From: an uncultured Dialister sp. | GTDB taxonomy: Bacteria; Bacillota; Negativicutes; Veillonellales; Dialisteraceae | Length of the DNA stretch: 64,000 nt | Reading direction: 5' to 3' | Assembly: GCA_900543455.1 (NCBI GenBank) | Contig: UQRR01000001.1 | Coordinates: 18,789-82,788 of the forward strand | Shown: piece after piece, positions 50,501 through 58,062 of the stretch | Layout of the letters: each line of letters begins with the position of its first letter | Position numbering within the stretch: position 1 is the first letter of the stretch | The notes under the pieces: model-generated | The model's input: only the letters and a program-made list of their open reading frames with translations | Databases searched by the model: none | What the model was told of the DNA's origin: nothing | Position numbers and translations under genes: made by a program

Positions 50501-53500
50501 GAGTCCCTCTTCTCCACCGTCGATATGTACATCCAGCTGATGATCTGTCAGGTCCATCTTGATGTCTACATATCCATAGGTATCACTGGAAGCATCGATA
50601 GCACTGGTGTAAGGCATTTCCCCGCTCTGCGAAATCTGAAGCTTGGAATCCTTGCGGAAAATGAAGTACTTGCCGTCCTGCTGCACACCTGCATTGGCAT
50701 AGGCCGTATTACTTTCATCCTTTCCAAACCGTTTTGTGGCATACAAAGGTGTAACGAATAAAGTACCATCCTGACCAGGCGTCTCAATCGCTCCTGAGAC
50801 GCTTCCCTGATGGGTTGTTTCGTCATAGGAGATTTTTCCTGTTTTCAGCACAGAAGCAGAAGTCAGGCCTTCTGCGATTTCCGCATAGCTATCCAGGTTT
50901 TCTGGCGTTCCTTTGTAGTAGATTTTCTGAGCCAAGGCATTTAGTACACCAGAGACCTGCGTTTCATCTGCCATGTTGATCCCATCACTATCGGTCCGCA
51001 CATAAAGTGTATTCTGCGGAGTGTTTTTCTCTGCTTCTTCAATGGTCACATTTCCGCCAAGGATTTGCGTTGGATTTGAAGCATCATGATCGTAGAGGAT
51101 TCGGATCCCCCGCTTCAGCATACCAATCGTCAGATCGGTATCTGCTTTCATGTAGATAGCACTTTCACCGATACCAGGATTCCATCCTTCGACCTCGTGA
51201 ATATAGCTATCCTGTGCTTTATCTTTCTGCTCCCACTGATACGTCCATAAGGTAGGTGTGAAGCTATAATCATCATTCCAAAGCTGAAGTGTAATTTTGC
51301 CAGATTTCGCTGCGTCGTTAATGATACCCCCTGCATAGGTAGCCCCATTATTTAATGTCATCTTATAGGTACCACCAGTAGCTCCCGAAAGGTCTAGATC
51401 ACCGACTAACTCTTTACCGCTAATAGAAACTGCACTCTTATCCTGACTCTTAGTCACTTTGAGCAGCGTACCGCCATCTGCATGGATCACATTATCTGAG
51501 CTAAGAAGACTTAATCTTTCTCCTCCATCCAGCCAAAGAGCGATTTTTTCCGGCGTTTCTATATCCAGAGTGCCACCTACACTTAAACTGGTATCTCCTG
51601 CCTTTGTATCTCCCACATCACGATCTTCTACGACTTTGATCCCGACAAAACCTTTCGCGCCATCTTTACTTGCTATATGCATTCTGCCATCTTCAAGCCC
51701 GATGCCCGCACTACTGTTTTTCACCAGGATCCCACTGCCATTTGTACCGGCTGTTATATTCAGATCTGGCATTTCTGTAAATCTCAGTTGTGTACGTTTC
51801 GAAGTATCTTTCTCTTCATTCCCGATATAAATACCTGCGGTTTCAGCATCCAGATGCAGCGTATGTCCCTGTCCTACAATCTGCACAACGTCTCTATTAC
51901 TGTTGACTTTCCAATCCATGGCCTTATCGGCTGTGATGGTGGTGTCTTTCCCGAGGGAATATAGGAACTGGCTCTGGCGAACCCCCTGATCCGTATAAAT
52001 CTTGTCGTAGGACTCGTCACCCGTCATGGAGCGGGTAAACGTATCCACCATTTGTGGTGTATAGCTGCCTACCCCCGTATCCGGATCAAAGCGAATAAAT
52101 CCTTCCGTCAGCATAGCACTCTTGGCGGTCAAGCCATCGGCTATCCCTACTTTACCGACCAATTTAGCTTCCGCCGGATTGGTATAGGTGATCTTCTTGG
52201 CTAACGCCTTTAATACATTTCCCACCATGGTATCGTCAGACATATTGATGCCATCACTATCGGTTACAGCCAAAACTTTAGCGGTACCACCTACATACCG
52301 GGTACTTACTGTATCAATAGTGACATTACCGCCTTTGATAGAAGTCGGAGAATCTGCCTCATGGGCAAATACGAATCTGAGCGTGTCATCTGCCTGATTA
52401 ATCGTTTTGAAATGAATATCTTTTTTAGAATTTTGCAAAATGGTAATCTGATCATCCGAAGATTTATTATTATACCTTGTACCTTCTAACTCTACCTTTA
52501 CTTCATTCCCAGTATCGCCTTCTTTATCCACATGGTTCCAAACCGCATCCGATTCCATAGCAAGATGCAATAGCCCGCTACCGTCTTCTGTTCCATCCAC
52601 AGCCGTACCCGTCCAAATGGAATTTTCTTTAGTCAGATTGAGAGTACCAGATTTCCCCAGTTTGATATGTCCTTTTATCTTTACTGTACCATTAGTTGTT
52701 CGAGGACTACTAGATAGGCTACCAATGGTAAAACCGCCATCACTAGCATCGATAGCAAAACCATCTCCTGCATCAATAGAAATATCTGCTGGCTTGTTAA
52801 AGTTATAAGATGCGATAGAAATTCTGCTACCATTACCTGCTACCAGCGCTGTACTTCCATTTGTTTGAATCGTAGCGCCATGATTGACATTAATACTTCC
52901 TCCTAACGCAGCTAACGCAGTCCCTGCGCCAGCATCTATATTCGCCCGACCAGCTATTATAATAGATCCCCCATTTTGAGTTTGCACCCCAACAAAAGTA
53001 GAATCATCGGTATTTTCATTATTTATGGTAGTAGTACCAAGTCTATTCGTGATATAAATATTAGATTTATTTGTTGCTAGTATACCAGTCTTTGCATGAT
53101 GCAAGGTAATATTAGAGTTATCCCCATTAAAATCAAACTCCGCCCCTTGACCATCTGTCACTATACCTGTCGACGCATCAATTTCAACGTCTCCCGGATT
53201 ATTCAAATCAAACTCCGTGCCTTGACCAGTTACTTCAATTCCCTTACCCTGAATACCTGCTGCCTTCAAATTAAAATTGATTTGCTTGGCATCAATCTTT
53301 ACGAAATCCCCCCCTTTTGCCTGCATAGCAGCTTCATCATTGACGGTGATACTTGTGTCTTCTGTAAATGTCGCTTTATTCTCTTCCCTCAGTACATTAG
53401 CATTTACATAATCAACATCTTTGGTCATATCCCAAGTCAAAGCCGTAGTAAAATCGGTCTGTTTCTGATTAAAGCCTTCCACATAGCCACTGCCGCCTTT

Positions 53501-55351
53501 GGTAAAGTGAATGTCTTCTTCTCGAGAGACACTCTGGCTGGTCAAACCTTCAGCAATTTGTACCGTCCCTTTCAAGTTGTCTTCTCCATTGACATAGGCT
53601 GCATAGTACAATTTATTGGCCAATGTATTGAGCATATTCCTCATGTAATTTTCATTGGCTAAATTTTTTTTGCTTATTCCGGTACTATCGGTGCGAATCG
53701 TAAGGGACGCTTTCTCTCCATCCGTCTTTTCGGCATGTCCGATATGAATATTTCCTGCCTGGATCTTTCCTCTTTTCTGACTATAGTAAATTACGGTATT
53801 TCCGGTGTAATTGGCAATCGTCAGATCAGAATTGACACTGGAGTTTGCTGGCTTTGACATATCGATATACCCGACATGTGCTGCATCTTTTCCGCCATAC
53901 AGATGACGCATCGAAGAAGATCCCGTATTGGTCCATTGTGCACCATTCTGCAGGAAAAGACGAACACCATCTGTATCTTCATCACGAGTACCAGCCGCTT
54001 CTTTGATTGTCCCGTACAAAGTAGAATCTGCCGTCGTCAATGCCGCATTTACTGTAGCATTGGTGTCTGCACCTACCCAGGCTCCCATAGAAGCCAAGGC
54101 AGCATAACTATTTTTAACAAAAGAGGTGGCTCCCTTGGCCGTGATATTGACCGTATGATTTCCTGGAGTCAATCCCTTCTCTACAGACCCTGATACATTG
54201 ACGTTCATCACGCCCCCACTTCGAGCTGTGACAGCATCATAGGCCTGCGTCACAATAGAGCCACCACCAATAGAAATTCGTCCAGCGGCTGCATTGGTTG
54301 CCCAGCCACCATTGGTGTAAATATCGACCAACCCGTCAATATCAATCGTTCCTGCAAATGTTTTCAGCGCAGTCACATTCATTTCATATCCTTTAAGCGG
54401 GGTCGTGACACGCATCACTACCGCATGAGCTGGATCATCATCATTATGAATGACCACATGGCTGTCTTCCTTCATAGCACCGATATCGGCATAGTAATAA
54501 TAGTCAGAATCCGTATCCAGACGGATCTGCCCCGGATTATTAATGGTTAAGGTCGCAATTCCCGGTACATACAAAGCTGCCGCACGATTGGTAAAACCAC
54601 CGCCATTATAAATATTGCCATGCATGATGACATCCAGATTATGACCTGTCATATCAATGGTGGTATCTTTGCCGATCATCACAGAGGCAAAATCTCTCAA
54701 GTAATTATCATCCTTTGTGATGTTGAAGCCCGGGTGAATCACCGCATCTTCCTGGAAGCGATATGTCCCATCGGCCTGTTTGATGCCTCGTTTTTCGTAT
54801 TCATCATCGACACCTAAGATACCGGAATACGGGGTCTTCACCTCTCCAGCCAGCTGTGCCTTACCCGTAGTTTCATCAAATCCCAAAGCAGACAATTTCT
54901 TGGAAGCGGAAGCAAAGGTCAATCCTTCATAAATTTCTGCGGTTCCTTCCAGATTCTTTTCACCCTTGGTATATGCGGTGTATGTCAATTTATCCGCCAG
55001 AGCACCCAGCACCTGCTTCACCTGGGCGTCATTGGACAGATTTAACCCATCACTATCAGTAACCAGCGTGATCCTTGCCTTATCGCCAGAATTCTGTAAG
55101 CCAGCACTGGATACCGTCACAGACCCGCCGATCAACTGATCCGGAGCTTCCTTCTCATGCTTCCAAAGATAGACATTGGATGTCTTATAGCCGCTCAGCG
55201 TCACATCCTCGTCTCCCATCAGGACCGCATAAGAACGACCTGTAGTAGCCGCCTCGTCCTGTGCTAACGCCTGCTGTCCGGCAGGAAATAATGCGCTCCC
55301 TCCCAAAAACAAGGTCGCCAATACCATCCGTTTTACCCACTTTCTTTGCAT
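47540..55351 (-). CDS. Giant autotransporter AT2, about 2603 aa
   Basis: Second type V surface protein, sharing the AT1 module: six copies of ALAxKLxYTxY...NLxGxxxIAEGLTxxS...GxGSY, each after an HDANDLTKVYGGDVTVTSAE-like strand pair, between stretches of beta-helix repeats. It ends in an autotransporter barrel of about 290 residues (GIWARTFGGKIKYDKG to WKANVGVRFTF). The start MQRKWVKRMVLATLFLGGSA (ATG 55351, GGAG at 8 nt) gives a clean signal peptide; the frame is open to 55552 but those 67 codons lie in the riboswitch leader. Unlike AT1 it lacks the propeller-like N-terminal domain. Controlled by a MerR-type promoter and a cobalamin-type riboswitch. Confidence 0.92.
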   Translation of the reverse strand: MQRKWVKRMVLATLFLGGSALFPAGQQALAQDEAATTGRSYAVLMGDEDVTLSGYKTSNVYLWKHEKEAPDQLIGGSVTVSSAGLQNSGDKARITLVTDSDGLNLSNDAQVKQVLGALADKLTYTAYTKGEKNLEGTAEIYEGLTFASASKKLSALGFDETTGKAQLAGEVKTPYSGILGVDDEYEKRGIKQADGTYRFQEDAVIHPGFNITKDDNYLRDFASVMIGKDTTIDMTGHNLDVIMHGNIYNGGGFTNRAAALYVPGIATLTINNPGQIRLDTDSDYYYYADIGAMKEDSHVVIHNDDDPAHAVVMRVTTPLKGYEMNVTALKTFAGTIDIDGLVDIYTNGGWATNAAAGRISIGGGSIVTQAYDAVTARSGGVMNVNVSGSVEKGLTPGNHTVNITAKGATSFVKNSYAALASMGAWVGADTNATVNAALTTADSTLYGTIKEAAGTRDEDTDGVRLFLQNGAQWTNTGSSSMRHLYGGKDAAHVGYIDMSKPANSSVNSDLTIANYTGNTVIYYSQKRGKIQAGNIHIGHAEKTDGEKASLTIRTDSTGISKKNLANENYMRNMLNTLANKLYYAAYVNGEDNLKGTVQIAEGLTSQSVSREEDIHFTKGGSGYVEGFNQKQTDFTTALTWDMTKDVDYVNANVLREENKATFTEDTSITVNDEAAMQAKGGDFVKIDAKQINFNLKAAGIQGKGIEVTGQGTEFDLNNPGDVEIDASTGIVTDGQGAEFDFNGDNSNITLHHAKTGILATNKSNIYITNRLGTTTINNENTDDSTFVGVQTQNGGSIIIAGRANIDAGAGTALAALGGSINVNHGATIQTNGSTALVAGNGSRISIASYNFNKPADISIDAGDGFAIDASDGGFTIGSLSSSPRTTNGTVKIKGHIKLGKSGTLNLTKENSIWTGTAVDGTEDGSGLLHLAMESDAVWNHVDKEGDTGNEVKVELEGTRYNNKSSDDQITILQNSKKDIHFKTINQADDTLRFVFAHEADSPTSIKGGNVTIDTVSTRYVGGTAKVLAVTDSDGINMSDDTMVGNVLKALAKKITYTNPAEAKLVGKVGIADGLTAKSAMLTEGFIRFDPDTGVGSYTPQMVDTFTRSMTGDESYDKIYTDQGVRQSQFLYSLGKDTTITADKAMDWKVNSNRDVVQIVGQGHTLHLDAETAGIYIGNEEKDTSKRTQLRFTEMPDLNITAGTNGSGILVKNSSAGIGLEDGRMHIASKDGAKGFVGIKVVEDRDVGDTKAGDTSLSVGGTLDIETPEKIALWLDGGERLSLLSSDNVIHADGGTLLKVTKSQDKSAVSISGKELVGDLDLSGATGGTYKMTLNNGATYAGGIINDAAKSGKITLQLWNDDYSFTPTLWTYQWEQKDKAQDSYIHEVEGWNPGIGESAIYMKADTDLTIGMLKRGIRILYDHDASNPTQILGGNVTIEEAEKNTPQNTLYVRTDSDGINMADETQVSGVLNALAQKIYYKGTPENLDSYAEIAEGLTSASVLKTGKISYDETTHQGSVSGAIETPGQDGTLFVTPLYATKRFGKDESNTAYANAGVQQDGKYFIFRKDSKLQISQSGEMPYTSAIDASSDTYGYVDIKMDLTDHQLDVHIDGGEEGLNEAVAGIKGVGYGVSAQNGTLHIEAANAKGDAIGVQTAGKKETDSIIDLKTLTHIDAKTGFDVTGGTVRVNAGTIHADTLGRVGANGILSIGNTGDAPAVWTGDMSQSDGQLDMNLDGEDSIWTGAMDWTGGSNSLMLTNGATWKNTGDSHVGQLVSGITRSVGGVIDMTGDSGNIQLDKFSGNASILYKHDANDLTKVYGGDVTVTSAEAGSRITLITDRDGISDDGLREKETVSSLFQAMANKLYYTNYQTEGNLTGILQISEGLTARAASKVTGAMEFTGENGQGQYKADSASPSIYPKDQQKETFTTVMTGNESADSEYLDGGVMKVGNPSDIRYEFTKDKTAVELATASDTAIQAKDTNYSIDMNGHDLTIKNEGNAGITVDGKALTFRNGKTTELTADKVGIEAKNGGNFSTHEGGVWNISAETAAKADGAGSRVSLGAGKIQSTTLAEASNGGTISFFVPNDTAATEYVGDVKVNDAASTVTLGIATEGSTWTGGLTNHGGTFNLGLQNGGVWNNTGKEEANISLLDATDTGNGVIFQNKDSGGITVDRFRGHALVLYSHSAADPTDILGGDVTVKKADANSFLTLRTDRSGINMGDYHGVENVLDALAKKLTYTDAVNGVTNLNGRVEIAEGLTAASAAKQYGTIDFNKTTGQGSYKKNSMTPGEADPDIIWGSSETMMMRGAKNAMNTSMLSWRSNVSDMTTRMGDLHYGADDGIWARTFGGKIKYDKGTSSFSNSFWGAQVGADKLFKNGWHLGGAFDYSKGSAKYEMGGEGDPKLYTFSLYGTKLFEDGQYVDIAVKAGHTTNSYTVYNDMGHKLDGDYSANGFGISAEYGKRFGGADGFVEPQLQLTLSRLGSADYDGISDYTGGKKMHVSQDGMTSFIGRLGVAAGKTTERGNFYLKAGLLHEFSGKTSTTFSAENEPTSTVDQDFGDTWAELTLGGTYRLSPSSMLYGDITKSFGGDYKVQWKANVGVRFTF

Positions 55352-55587
55352 TTTCCTTTCTCCTTTCTGGCCGAGACACGCTTCGCGGTCATTATCCGAA
55401 TCAATGTGATCCTGACATCCAATGATCTCTATATTCCGCATCTCAAGAAAATAAAAAACTGCCAAGTACGAATTGGACCATTCTTTTGACACACTAAAAA
55501 GCAGCAAAAGATATCCAACCCATACCTCGCAGGTCTTTGCACATAAAAGCAAGATTTACCGCTTACTCTTATGGGATATAAGAAATT

Positions 55588-55720
55588 TCATGGCACTCCG
55601 ACTGAGTTCCTCAAAGAAGCAGCTCTTTGTGAGAGACGTAACACTGCTTCTTTTCCCCATACGGTTGCAGGACAGCTCTGGATTCTCACCAGTATTCCCC
55701 ATTCGTTTCCCTTTATGATT
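55588..55720 (-). promoter_or_regulatory. Cobalamin-type riboswitch upstream of AT2
   Basis: On the minus strand the leader reads GGGGAATACTGGTGAGAAT, then CCAGAGCTGTCCTGCAACCG and further down AACTCAGTCGGAGTGCC. These match the ordered conserved elements of the cobalamin riboswitch (GGGAA, GGUG-AA-UCC, the CUG..C.GCAAC segment, the AGUC-GGA-CC 3' box). It lies between the AT2 promoter and the AT2 start, about 240 nt before the ATG. Confidence 0.85.
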
Positions 55721-55727
55721 TACATGC

Positions 55728-55758
55728 ATGATACTCTGTATGATAGTCATACGGTCAA
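55728..55758 (-). promoter_or_regulatory. MerR-type promoter of AT2 with operator
   Basis: TTGACC (55758-55753) - 19 bp - TATCAT (55733-55728). The spacer holds GTATGA-CTA-TCATAC; read on the plus strand it is followed by GGT, as at the two related sites. Confidence 0.75.
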
Positions 55759-55830
55759 GAAATATTTTTGAAATTTTATAAATTCCTTAAAGAAGTATCT
55801 TAGAATCCTTCAATTCCAAGATACTTCTTT

Positions 55831-55855
55831 AAGGAAACACTGATTCAATCAGATT
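55831..55855 (+). repeat. Fragment of the MITE-like element
   Basis: AAGGAAACACTGATTCAATC, the left terminus only, directly next to a terminator. Confidence 0.6.
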
Positions 55856-55865
55856 ATCCTACATG

Positions 55866-55910
55866 AAAAGCCCCCTACAGATGTCAGGCTGACATCTGTA
55901 GGGGGCTTTT
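55866..55910. terminator. Strong bidirectional terminator between ompH operon and AT2
   Basis: Perfect 21-bp stem (AAAAGCCCCCTACAGATGTC and its complement) with a GGC loop and a T tract. It should insulate AT2 from transcription of the upstream minus-strand operon. Confidence 0.95.
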
Positions 55911-55936
55911 TCAAGAAAAAAGAGAGAGGAGAAAAA

Positions 55937-56035
55937 GGAGTGATATGTAGAGGGGAAAGCTCTACATAGGGGACGAGACAGGAAACATCTGGGAGGGGAA
56001 ATCACAAGTGCTCTCCCTGCCTCGCCCCGAAAACT
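55937..56035 (-). ncRNA. Candidate structured RNA 5' of the terminator
   Basis: Within a gap without genes (55911-56359), the minus strand can form GGGGCGAGGCAGG paired with CCTGTCTCGTCCCC (56028-55969) enclosing GGGAG/CTCCC, followed by an ATGTAGAG/CTCTACAT hairpin (55967-55945) and then the 55866 terminator. It could be an independent RNA or the 3' untranslated region of ompH. No known family recognised. Confidence 0.3.
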
Positions 56036-56359
56036 GCGTAAGCTTTAAACGGTTTTCCACGGGACGTGCCGCTCTTTGATTGCGTGCGAAAAAGGTTCAG
56101 CAGGTTCTATGGGTTCAGAAGGTTCAACAGGAGTGGTCCGGCGCATAAAATAGAAAAGCGCCGCAGCGTATAGATGGTGGAGAAGCCATGAGCTGGCATT
56201 TCACTCACCAGTCACCCATTCTTGCTTTTAAGCTTACATATTGCAGGGCCAACCTCCGGCGCTTCGCGCCACCTCCTTCCAGAGGAAGGAGGGAAAAATC
56301 TTTCGTTCATCATCGTCATGGAGCCTGTCAAGCCTCCAGAGCCTGCTCTTTTTTCTTCT
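56036..56359. other. Repeat-containing gap downstream of ompH
   Basis: No gene seen. Holds GGTTCAGCA/GGTTCTATG nonamers (about 56091-56130), the GC-rich hairpin at 56138, a CACTCACCAGTCACCC fragment and a CTCCTTCC/GGAAGGAG inverted repeat near 56270. Confidence 0.65.
56138..56164. repeat. GC-rich hairpin repeat, copy 5
   Basis: CCGGCGC-ATAAAATAGAAAA-GCGCCGC; one outer mismatch compared with other copies. Confidence 0.8.
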
Positions 56360-56779
56360 TTATTTCATATTCGCTTTTACGTCTTCGGTGAGGTCCGCGG
56401 AGATGGTGCCGTAGATGATGCCGCCCGGGACGACGACGGTGTCGATCTTCTTGGCTTTGGCTGCTTTTTCTACAGCGGCCTTGAAGTTGTCCTGGATCGG
56501 TTTCATGACTTCATTTTCCTTCTGGGCGAGCTGCTGGTTCAGCTTCTGTTCCAGGGCTTTCTTGTCGGCATCGTTCATGCCTTTGGATTTTTCGTTATAT
56601 TCCTTCTGCAGCTTCTGCTGTTCTGCCACTACGGTCTTTCCTGCTTTCTGGAAAGCGGCATTGCCGGAGAGGACGGCATTCACATTGACGATGCCGGTGG
56701 CTGCATCAGCCATCACCATGGCGCCAAAGGTGCCAGCGAGGAGCATCGCTCCGGCGACGGCGAGTTTTTTCATATTCAT
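56360..56779 (-). CDS. OmpH/Skp-like periplasmic chaperone
   Basis: Periplasmic chaperone family that holds unfolded outer-membrane proteins on their way to the BAM complex. Of 139 residues: a signal peptide (MKKLAVAGAMLLAGTFGAMV, cleavage near ADAA), the opening strand TGIVNVNAVLSG, a helical coiled-coil arm (residues 45-105, KLQKEYNEKSKGMNDADKKA) and the closing strand DTVVVPGGIIYGTISADLTE. GAAGG lies 8 nt before the ATG. It follows the YbjN-like gene and lies next to giant autotransporters that would be natural clients; that functional link is inference. Confidence 0.9.
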   Translation of the reverse strand: MNMKKLAVAGAMLLAGTFGAMVMADAATGIVNVNAVLSGNAAFQKAGKTVVAEQQKLQKEYNEKSKGMNDADKKALEQKLNQQLAQKENEVMKPIQDNFKAAVEKAAKAKKIDTVVVPGGIIYGTISADLTEDVKANMK

Positions 56780-56859
56780 AAGAATGACCTTCTTTCTTGT
56801 ATAACGGATGACAGTTGGCGATCGAAGTCAAAAGCTCTATCACCCAATCAGCATGCCTA

Positions 56860-57573
56860 TTATTTTTCCCAGAGATGTTTCATGATTTCCGGATAGGTCG
56901 CAGTAAGGAGGCCCTGGATCTGGTTCAGGATGGCGATGACGAGGGCCGGTTCAAAGTGCGGTACACCAGCCGGGATGCAGCAGGTGAGAAGGACGTTGCC
57001 AGCAGCGTCAGCGCTGAACTTCAGCATACGGTACTGTTCGTTCAGGTCATTCAGGAAGGAACAGATCTTTTCTCTCTTATCGCCCTGTGCAAGGCCGGCT
57101 GCGACCTGGACCTGAAGCATGGTGTATACGCTGTCATCTAAGAGGATCATGAAGGGCAGGCTTGTTCCTTCGACCTGAAGGTTGCTGCGGAATGCCTGTG
57201 CATGAACGTCATTCTGGAAGTCCTGCAGACCGAATCCGCTGATCTTGTTTTCTTCGAGGTATTTCTGGAAAGCGGCTACCTTTTCTGCTGCGACTTTGAC
57301 TTCGACTGCTTCGGTTTTTTTCTGTTCTGCCATTTTATGTTCTCCTTTGTTTTGTGCCGGTTTGTTCTCCGGATACCAGTATTGATACATGTAACCACGT
57401 CTTACGACGGAAACGACTGCCGCGGGGGTTTCCCAGTTCTCCGCCCTGTGTACTTTGAATCGCAGGACGGAAAGCTCTTTCAGGAGAGCCAGATAGGATT
57501 TCTTATTCACGAGGACGACATTTCCTTTCGCGCCTTCGATACGTGCGATTTCATCCTTAATTTTTTTCATCAT
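56860..57573 (-). CDS. YbjN-like domain protein with possible internal start
   Basis: Continuous frame of 237 codons. Residues 81-237 (MAEQKKTEAVEV... to the end) form a YbjN-like alpha/beta domain with FGLQDFQNDVHAQAFRSNLQ, LPFMILLDDSVYTMLQVQVA and a C-terminal LVIAILNQIQGLLTATYP. AAAGGAG 8 nt before ATG 57333 is an excellent ribosome-binding site, so the domain may be made alone (157 aa) or as the full-length form from ATG 57573, which also has a GGAG site. The first 80 residues (KKIKDEIARIEGAKGN...) are unassigned. First gene after a cobalamin-type riboswitch and upstream of ompH. YbjN homologues have regulatory or chaperone-like folds. Confidence 0.7.
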   Translation of the reverse strand: MMKKIKDEIARIEGAKGNVVLVNKKSYLALLKELSVLRFKVHRAENWETPAAVVSVVRRGYMYQYWYPENKPAQNKGEHKMAEQKKTEAVEVKVAAEKVAAFQKYLEENKISGFGLQDFQNDVHAQAFRSNLQVEGTSLPFMILLDDSVYTMLQVQVAAGLAQGDKREKICSFLNDLNEQYRMLKFSADAAGNVLLTCCIPAGVPHFEPALVIAILNQIQGLLTATYPEIMKHLWEK

Positions 57574-57756
57574 TGGCTCTCCTTTTCACAAAGAGGAAGG
57601 CGGGTAGAAATCAGAAATAGATCAAGGCCTTTGAAAATCCATTCGTTTTCTGCAATAAAAAACTGCGGATCGATTTCTACTTCTGCGTAGACTGAGACTG
57701 TGACCAGCACCCAGTCTACAAAAGTAGATACGACTCCCGCAGATTTGCTCTTGGAT

Positions 57757-57900
57757 GTTGGAAACAGGCGGCATCCGACTTGGAAATGAATTCCCTTCAC
57801 GGCTGGGTCTCAGTTTCGGATTCTCACCGAATTCAGCGCAATAGCCCGTAGGCTCTGCTTCCCTCTTCAGTTGGTTCAAGGGCTTTCACCTCTTGATGCC
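57757..57900 (-). promoter_or_regulatory. Cobalamin-type riboswitch upstream of YbjN-OmpH operon
   Basis: On the minus strand: GGCATC at the 5' end, GAAGAGGGAAGC, then AATTCGGTGAGAATCCGAAA with CTGAGACCCAGCCGTGA, and the 3' box AAGTCGGATGCCGCCTG. The 5' CGGCATC pairs with GATGCCG of the 3' box. Elements and order match cobalamin riboswitches, though it is a compact variant. Downstream, CTGCGG (57742-57737) can pair with CCGCAG (57668-57663), followed by TTTTTT, a possible terminator platform. Confidence 0.75.
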
Positions 57901-57903
57901 GTC

Positions 57904-57932
57904 ATTGTAGCACGAAAGGATGCAAATAGCAA
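57904..57932 (-). promoter_or_regulatory. Promoter of the YbjN-OmpH operon
   Basis: TTGCTA - 17 bp - TACAAT on the minus strand; transcription would start at the first base of the riboswitch. Confidence 0.8.
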
Positions 57933-57997
57933 GCCTATTTTCAAGATTTACCCATTTTTCTCTTATATTTGAGAAATGGATCCTTATTTTCTTATCA

Positions 57998-58039
57998 TTG
58001 ACCATTGTGTTATCATTAAGTATATGAAAGTCATACGGT
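57998..58039 (+). promoter_or_regulatory. merR-family gene promoter with overlapping operator
   Basis: TTGACC (57998) - 17 bp - TATATG (58021). The operator ATATGA-AAG-TCATAC-GGT (58022-58039) overlaps the -10 and start site, the geometry of autorepression, in contrast to the 19-bp-spacer target promoters. Confidence 0.7.
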
Positions 58040-58062
58040 AATGAAATTTAAAAGGTGCATAT

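Noticed and set aside
55352..55552. 67-codon N-terminal extension of AT2
   Set aside because: It lies in the riboswitch leader, would bury the signal peptide, and has no ribosome-binding site, whereas ATG 55351 has a good one.
57570..57800. Small minus-strand ORF of 76 codons ahead of the YbjN-like gene
   Set aside because: It overlaps the 3' part of the riboswitch and its expression platform and has no ribosome-binding site, although its stop overlaps the next start.
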